From contig MU631504.1 in the NCBI GenBank assembly GCA_026770615.1, positions 169,898 through 180,547 of the forward strand: 10,650 nucleotides of DNA. Reading direction: 5' to 3'. Under the pieces are notes generated by a model, which searched no databases, was not told the DNA's origin, and worked only from the letters and a program-made list of their open reading frames with translations. This document shows positions 6,715 through 10,650 of the stretch, in pieces. The translations under genes and the position numbers were made by a program. The DNA comes from Pavlovales sp. CCMP2436 (lineage: Eukaryota; Haptophyta; Pavlovophyceae; Pavlovales). Position 1 is the first letter of the stretch; each line of letters opens with the position of its first letter.

Positions 6715-7365
6715 ATGGTCCACGAGCAGTTCGAGATGCTCGTGGAGGAGAAGCGAAAGATGGCGCTCAACCGAAAGGTGGTCACGGCGCAATACTGTGA
6801 CCACCGAGGCGTCTACCTCGTTACCCTCACTTACAAGTTCGGCGAGGCGGGAGCCCCACAGGGCGCCGCGGCGCGACCGGCCGATTGCAGCCGCGACGCT
6901 CCACGAGATCGCTCGCTGATTGCAAAGGCGGCGGCCCCCGAATGCAAGGGCGCGGGCGCGCGCTCATCGCCGTCGGCGGGGATCTCGGGGAGGAGGCTCA
7001 ACAACTGGAAGAAGAAGCACTGCGCTGATGGCACATTGCGGCCGGGGCCGGGGATGCGCGTGGCGGCTCGAACCGCCCAGCGCCGCGCCGGCTTGCCGGC
7101 ACGGCAGGAGGCGACTGTCGCCCCGCGCTCCTCCCCCGCGGCCGCTGGGAAGCCGAGAACCAATGCTTCCTCCAGGGCACCAGCGAATCCCGCGCAGACA
7201 CGCACCTCGTCCGAATCCGATTCGGACGAGGACTCGGAGCTGCCGTCCGGCTCGGAAGAGGACTCGGCGATGGAGGATGATATCGACGAGTCGCTCTCGG
7301 ACGCAACCGAGGCGATGGCTGCACGATGCTTCGTCGGCGGATCGAAAGGTGGATCGAAACGCTAG
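6715..7365 (+). CDS. Basic protein with possible HTH and acidic C-terminal tail
   Basis: A 216-codon frame from ATG 6715 to TAG 7363-7365. The N-terminus (HEQFEMLVEEKRKMALNRKV, then YCDHRGVYLVTLTYKFGEAG) has strong coding third-position bias. The middle is basic, with GISGRRLNNWKKKHCADG near residues 90-108, which resembles the recognition helix of a transposase-type helix-turn-helix. A matching first helix (ATLHEIAR) is readable only in the next frame over 6876-6920, so two compensating indels are possible. The C-terminus is highly acidic and Ser-rich (SSESDSDEDSELPSGSEED), as in nuclear DNA-binding or chromatin proteins. An in-frame TAG lies 9 bp before the ATG at 6703-6705, and the same frame is open before that, so the start may be secondary. 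A candidate acceptor CTACCTACAG ends at 6595. Function is unknown. Confidence 0.45.
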   Translation: MVHEQFEMLVEEKRKMALNRKVVTAQYCDHRGVYLVTLTYKFGEAGAPQGAAARPADCSRDAPRDRSLIAKAAAPECKGAGARSSPSAGISGRRLNNWKKKHCADGTLRPGPGMRVAARTAQRRAGLPARQEATVAPRSSPAAAGKPRTNASSRAPANPAQTRTSSESDSDEDSELPSGSEEDSAMEDDIDESLSDATEAMAARCFVGGSKGGSKR

Positions 7366-7500
7366 CTGGAGCAGGCCGCGCCGTGAGGCGCGGTAGCGCC
7401 GCTGCAGGCGCAACGCCGCGTTGCGAGAACGCGGAAGGGGGGCACTTGGCACTGCCCCCCGCTGTCCCTCGTCTCAGGCGGGCTGCAAACCCAGCTGTAG

Positions 7501-7695
7501 AGCGGGGTATTCAGCCTACCGAGGGATCTTCGGGGCGCCGCAGGGGCGGTATGCAGCACCGCGCCGGGCGTACGACGGACCCGATTCTCCCCGCTGTCCA
7601 AGTGGGGCCCCGCGCCAGGCGGGGACTACGTGCTCAACGATTAGTTCACCACGGACGAGTGCTGCATTTTCAGAGGACGCGAGGGAGAGCAGTAG
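7501..7695 (+). pseudogene. Possible coding remnant with an in-frame stop
   Basis: The frame after TAG 7498-7500 reads SGVFSLPRDLRG and then FSPLSKWGPAPGGDYVLND, with nearly all third positions G/C in the second part. It hits TAG at 7642-7644, then continues FTTDECCIFRGREGEQ to TAG 7693-7695. Codon bias on both sides of the stop suggests a decayed exon. The family is not recognised. A transposase catalytic Asp-Glu in TTDE is conceivable but unsupported. Confidence 0.22.
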
Positions 7696-8256
7696 AGGTC
7701 GATCAGCGCACCAGTCGAGAGTCGTCAGTCGTTGATCGTCGTGTGTCTGAACTGATCAGCAGTGGAGACGGTATCCGTGTGCTCGGGGTGGATCCCTGGA
7801 TCTGAGTGTATTTCAACACTTCAATCCAGTGAGATCCTCTCGGGGACGGACGTTTAACTAGAAACTTACACACACTCTTCACGACCACCATTCTTCTTCG
7901 TCGGTTTCGCGCTGTCGCAATATATGCCCTTCCCTGCCCAGCCTCCCGCCCCTGGGACCAAGGATGCACCCGACTTTTAGCAATAATAGCGCCCGGAGAA
8001 GATGAGCTAGACAAAGGAGAGCGAGATGCAAGCCGAGGTCAGAGCGCGGGCTCAAGCGGTTTGGGAGTAGCGCTTCGTGAGCAGTGAAGCGGTGAAGCGG
8101 CGTGGAACTTGGATAAAGAGTCTGGGACAGAAGGAATTCAGGGAGGGCTGCGCTGTCGCAGAGCCGACGGCGGAACCGAAGTGAATCGGCACACCGGAAC
8201 GAACCGTTGAAATCATAGCGCGATAATTCCTGGGTTCCGCAGGCTGCACTTTGGAA
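7696..8256. other. Stretch without a supported gene
   Basis: No frame on either strand has convincing codon bias. Small repeats are present: gtgaagcgg doubled near 8083-8100, and aataatagcgcc near 7983 recurring as tataatagcgcc near 8267. An imperfect inverted pair (cgcgataattcc near 8219, ggaattatagcg near 8251) surrounds a 21-base loop and shares ataattcc with the ends of the MITE to its right. Confidence 0.35.
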
Positions 8257-8468
8257 TTATAGCGATATAATAGCGCCGGGCGTGCCCCGCCAGCTAGGCG
8301 AGGAAAAAAATAGGCCTTTAAAAAAAAGTTGTTTAGGTCTTTCTTCAAAATGTTGGGCGTAAATCAAGTTTCTGCAGGCAAAGAGCACGCGCTCGGGCGT
8401 AAGCTCAAGCACTATGAGTGGACACGGTGGCTCGCGGGATGGCTCAGGCTGGAAGTGCACGCCGGAAG

Positions 8469-8792
8469 TGTTGGTATAATTCCCACACGCTGTGCGGTTT
8501 CACCCGCGCCGTTGCCTGGCGCGCGGGCCGCTCCCGTCAGGGTGCAAAGACTATTACATCGTTGACAACTGACACACGTAACGGACCGCAATTTATTGGC
8601 AATCAGCCAATCGCCAATCCGGTGCCAGGCAGGCTCATGCTGGCAGAGTCCGGTTGAAGCGCAAGGCACCCTTGTCTGTTACGTGTGTCAGTTGTTCACC
8701 GATGTGATAGTCTTTGCCCCCTGACGGGAGCGGCCCGCGCGCCAGGCAACGGCGCGGATGAAACCGCACAGCGTGTGGGAATTATACCAACA
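8469..8792. mobile_element. MITE with long inverted repeats, TGTTGGTATAATTCC family, full copy
   Basis: A 324-bp element. Its two ends are inverted repeats of about 115 bp, starting TGTTGGTATAATTCCCACAC and including a GC-rich block (ccgttgcctggcgcgcgg) and caactgacacacgtaac. Differences between arms are few, so it is young or recently folded. The interior has no ORF. No target duplication is evident (left flank ccggaag, right flank tgacgtc). A second, internally deleted copy is at 9565-9791. It interrupts the minus-strand membrane-protein exon that ends at 8793, giving that frame a TAA (8784-8782) inside the terminal repeat. Confidence 0.8.
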
Positions 8793-9386
8793 TGACGTCA
8801 TCCTCCTCCACGACGAACGTGGAGCTGGTCTCCTGCAAGACGCTGAGCACCGTCGGCTGCCACGAGATGAACCCGAGACCCAAGTACAACGAGATCAACG
8901 TGATCGAGAAGAACTCCTCGCGGCCTGGCAACAGCGCGAGATGAGAGAGACCGATACCGACGAGTAACGAGAACCCCAGCTAGTACAAGTTGAGACCAAG
9001 AGCCGACGAGCCCCGCGCTGACCTGCTGAGCCCGCAAGACGTCGCCGAGCCTCGCGCCAAGCACCGCACGCCCAGCCATCCTGCATCTGGAGAGCGAAGA
9101 CCGCCTACTCCCAGGATCTTGCCGCCGTCGCCTTGCCCGCGCCAAGCCGCCGAGTCCTTGCCGAGCCAACGCACCCCCGCCGAGTCACCGAGCCAAGCGC
9201 TCACCCTACAAGCCCAAGATAAGCCGCCGCGCTGTGCTGCCGCGCCGTCATGAACGCGCCCGCCGTCCAGTCGCCGCCCACCACCGAGTCCACCAAGTTC
9301 AAGACCAAGACCGCAGCAGAGTCCGCAGTGCAACGTTCCGCTCTCGGAGATGCACTGCCGTCGCCCGCGTCGCCGCACTGCACCAT
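8782..9386 (-). CDS. Polytopic membrane protein exons (partial, interrupted by a MITE)
   Basis: Three minus-strand exons fit. Exon A (from about 9386 to 9205) reads AAVLVLNLVDSVVGGDWTAG and ends AAAYLGLVG at a GTGAGC donor. Exon B (9086-9023) reads CRMAGRAVLGARLGDVLRAQ and ends at GTCAGC. Exon C (8979-8782) opens directly after an in-frame TAG that is its acceptor. Exon C has two hydrophobic helices (GFSLLVGIGLSHLALLPG; FFSITLISLYLGLGFISWQP), then TSSTFVVEEDDV. Phases match at both junctions (2/1, then 0). Introns would be 118 and 43 nt, the latter unusually short. The helices and the Ala/Gly-rich linker recall multidrug/MATE-type transporters, but no diagnostic motif is seen. The exon runs into the MITE and stops there; the frame left of the MITE (8257-8466) is also open in phase. 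The start and upstream exons are not identified. Confidence 0.45.
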
Positions 9387-9564
9387 CCAGCCGCCGCGCC
9401 GCCAAGATCAAGACCGAGATAAGGCGACCAAATAAGTTCGCCGCGCAATCCCGCCCCACCCACGTCTGCCGCGCAGTGCGCCGTGGATATCTGGACGCAA
9501 CCTGATCGCCCTCATGTTCTCTTGCATCAACCAGTGAGCAACGAGATATGTGTTCGTGTGGGGG
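9387..9564. other. No gene seen
   Basis: A C-rich stretch with no frame of convincing codon bias and no repeat beyond short matches. It lies between the membrane-protein exons and the deleted MITE copy and may be intronic or intergenic. Confidence 0.3.
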
Positions 9565-9791
9565 TGTTGGTAGCTGCCAGACAAGGGTGCCTGGCGCTTC
9601 TACCGGACTCTGCCAACATGAGCCTGCCAGGCACCGGATTGGCGATTTATTGGCTGATTGCCAATAAATTGCTGTCCGTTACGTGTGTCAGTTGTCAACG
9701 ATGTGATAGTCTTTGCTCCCTGACGGGAGCGGCCCGCGCGCCAGGCAACGGCGCGGGTGAAATCGCACAGCGTGTGGGAATTATACCAACA
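9565..9791. mobile_element. Internally deleted copy of the TGTTGGTATAATTCC MITE
   Basis: Positions 9577-9791 match the reverse complement of the left two-thirds of the element at 8469-8792, including the interior (ttattggctgattgccaat) and one full terminal repeat ending TACCAACA at 9791. The opposite terminal repeat is reduced to TGTTGGTA at 9565-9572, followed by about 4 unmatched bases, so most of that arm is deleted. Both ends are flanked by GG, a possible 2-bp target duplication. It contains 4 extra bases (ttta/taaa) in the interior relative to the full copy. Confidence 0.75.
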
Positions 9792-9993
9792 GGAAGCGTT
9801 GCCCGTTGTCTCCAAGTCGAACCCCAGGACCATCGCAGGTGGTTCGACCAGCGCTCTCAATGACAACGTTGAAGCGTTCAGCGCGGGTGGCAGCGCCGAG
9901 CGCACGGCCGGCGGCGCAGGGGAGGAAGTGGGCGACAGCTCCGAGCGCCTGCGCCTGTTTCCGAAAGGCCGGGCGCCTGTTGGCCCGGGCTGC
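9792..9993 (-). CDS. DnaQ-like (DEDD) exonuclease, N-terminal exon, cut by a MITE
   Basis: The minus frame reads MVLGFDLETTGNAS from an ATG at 9833-9831. FDLETTG is the Exo I motif (D-x-E-T-T-G) that begins the DEDD 3'-5' exonuclease fold found in DnaQ/DNA polymerase III epsilon, RNase T and related enzymes; Asp and Glu bind the catalytic metals. The frame is open further upstream (SSPAPPAVRSALPPALNAS, then RALVEPP) with good codon bias, to a likely acceptor TTTTGCAG near 9994, so an upstream start or presequence is possible. The exon ends exactly where the MITE copy at 9565-9791 begins. No Exo II or Exo III motif is visible beyond the MITE, so the gene is broken or the rest lies past an intron. 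The identification rests on one motif, but an exact and well-placed one. Confidence 0.45.
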
Positions 9994-10390
9994 AAAACTT
10001 TCCTTTTTGTGACAGCGTCGGATGGCCCCAGTCTGCCCTGGCGGGGGCGCAGCTCTCGCCAGTCTTCTTCAGTCTGAGGGCGATGTGGACTGGGCCCGCA
10101 GGACCCAGTCTAGGCCCGGGCGGCGGCCGGAGGCCGCCGGCCGTAAGCCACCGCTGTAGTAATAAAGCGTATGATGTAAATTATATGTATGAAAGGGTAC
10201 ATTAATTGTATGATAGGGTTCATTATATATAAATATTAAAGAGCAAGTTATATATATATATGACTGACTGTCTGACTGAGAAGACCGGACTAAACTCTAA
10301 CTATAGACTGGTGTTAATCGGCAGCAGGTCCCCGCGGACCACCGCAGGGCTGTGACGTGCATGGGGGGCTGCGCAGCCGACCCGGCGGCC
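9994..10390. repeat. Gene-free stretch with GC hairpins and an AT-rich repeat
   Basis: Hairpins: gactggg / cccagtc (10088-10094 with 10104-10110) and an 8-bp stem cggcggcc / ggccgccg with a 3-nt loop at 10121-10139. From 10160 to 10260 the DNA is AT-rich, with a degenerate 21-bp tandem repeat (tgtatgaaaggg at 10186 and tgtatgataggg at 10207) and a TA dinucleotide run at 10249-10260. Being downstream of the gene at 10391-10650, it may hold that gene's 3' flank. Confidence 0.4.
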
Positions 10391-10650
10391 CTAGAAGAGG
10401 AAGGCCTTGGCGCGTAGCTGGCCGGAGCGAAGCGCTCGTAGCAGGCGGTCAATTGGCAGGCCGGAGCGGTTCTGCACGAGCAGCCGATCGGGGAAGTCTT
10501 CCGCATCGAAGGCCTGGCGGAAGTTCTGCACGTTCCCGCAGTGGACTGTCGCGCGCGTGACGAAGGGGGCGAGCAGGCGCGGCTTGTCGCGCTCGAGCCC
10601 GTTGAGCCAGCGGCCGTAGTGGAGAAAGCGCGAGGAGTCGGAGAAGGAGG
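10391..10650 (-). CDS. Unrecognised protein, C-terminal exon (partial at right edge)
   Basis: An open frame enters from the right edge and ends at TAG 10393-10391, giving 85 residues. Pieces include SRFLHYGRWLNGLERDKPRL, APFVTRATVHCGNVQNF, DAEDFPDRLLVQNRSGLPID and a terminal LRAKAFLF. Codon third positions are almost all G/C and there is no internal stop, so it is a real coding exon. The composition (Trp, Tyr, Cys, mixed charges) suits a globular enzyme domain rather than a repeat or tail, but I do not recognise the family. Plus-strand frames over the same bases have antisense-type composition. Confidence 0.6.
   Translation of the reverse strand, partial: SFSDSSRFLHYGRWLNGLERDKPRLLAPFVTRATVHCGNVQNFRQAFDAEDFPDRLLVQNRSGLPIDRLLRALRSGQLRAKAFLF

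Noticed and set aside
7642..7680. DDE transposase catalytic motif TTDE
   Set aside because: Only two acidic residues are seen, without the spacing partners or flanking motifs of any transposase family.
8469..8792. Two-base TG target duplication for the full MITE copy
   Set aside because: It would require unequal element ends; TGTTGG is shared by all ends seen, so the flanks ag/tg do not match.
8792..8944. Plus-strand 50-codon ORF starting MTSSSSTTNVEL
   Set aside because: It has excellent third-position GC, but the complementary frame also does and encodes two clear hydrophobic helices after a splice acceptor. The minus strand explains the bases better.
9250..9435. Plus-strand 61-codon ORF
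   Set aside because: Composition (Pro/Ser/Thr/Lys) is what the antisense of a Val/Leu-rich coding exon gives; no motif.
8980..9459. Gly-rich 159-codon minus frame
   Set aside because: Low-complexity Gly/Arg/Leu reading that spans the proposed introns; the alternative spliced frame has better hydrophobic segments and phase.

Overview
The window looks like nuclear DNA of a GC-rich unicellular eukaryote, most likely a microalga such as a haptophyte or pelagophyte. This is inference. It rests on GT-AG introns of about 43 to 136 nt that keep reading frame, strong G/C preference at codon third positions in the real exons, an organelle-targeting-like N-terminus on a lysyl-tRNA synthetase, a MYND zinc finger, and many short non-autonomous DNA transposons. 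There is no bacterial-type operon, Shine-Dalgarno pattern or CRISPR array.

Left part (1-1320): the 5' exons of a lysyl-tRNA synthetase gene run leftward off the edge. A truncated copy (about 647-849) of an uncharacterised mobile-element ORF follows, then a 169-bp TA-flanked MITE (1150-1318). Positions 1464-1570 hold a nested inverted repeat able to form two competing hairpins.

Middle (1930-5266): a three-exon minus-strand gene of unknown family ends at 1930, and its last exon carries an 8-bp tandem duplication that breaks the frame. AT-rich repetitive DNA separates it from a complete MYND zinc-finger exon (3351 to about 3662, minus). That exon abuts two related arrays of a roughly 10-bp ATCCGTTCG-type repeat arranged in inverted halves around a common AT-rich core. 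Immediately right is a longer, twice-frameshifted copy (about 4400-5266) of the same ORF family seen at 647-849.

Right part (5600-10650): mostly gene fragments. They include a small minus-strand protein with an N-terminal hydrophobic segment (6217-6540), a divergent plus-strand protein with a basic, possible helix-turn-helix region and an acidic tail (6715-7365), membrane-protein exons on the minus strand (8782-9386), the start of a DEDD-type (DnaQ-like) exonuclease with the motif FDLETTG (minus, ending at 9792), and an unrecognised C-terminal exon at the right edge (10391-10650, minus). Two copies of one TGTTGGTATAATTCC-ended MITE sit exactly at the breakpoints of the membrane-protein exon and the exonuclease exon.

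The genes do not form a pathway. The coherent story is a mosaic of host exons broken by several families of short inverted-repeat elements, some of which may act as introns or stop codons.
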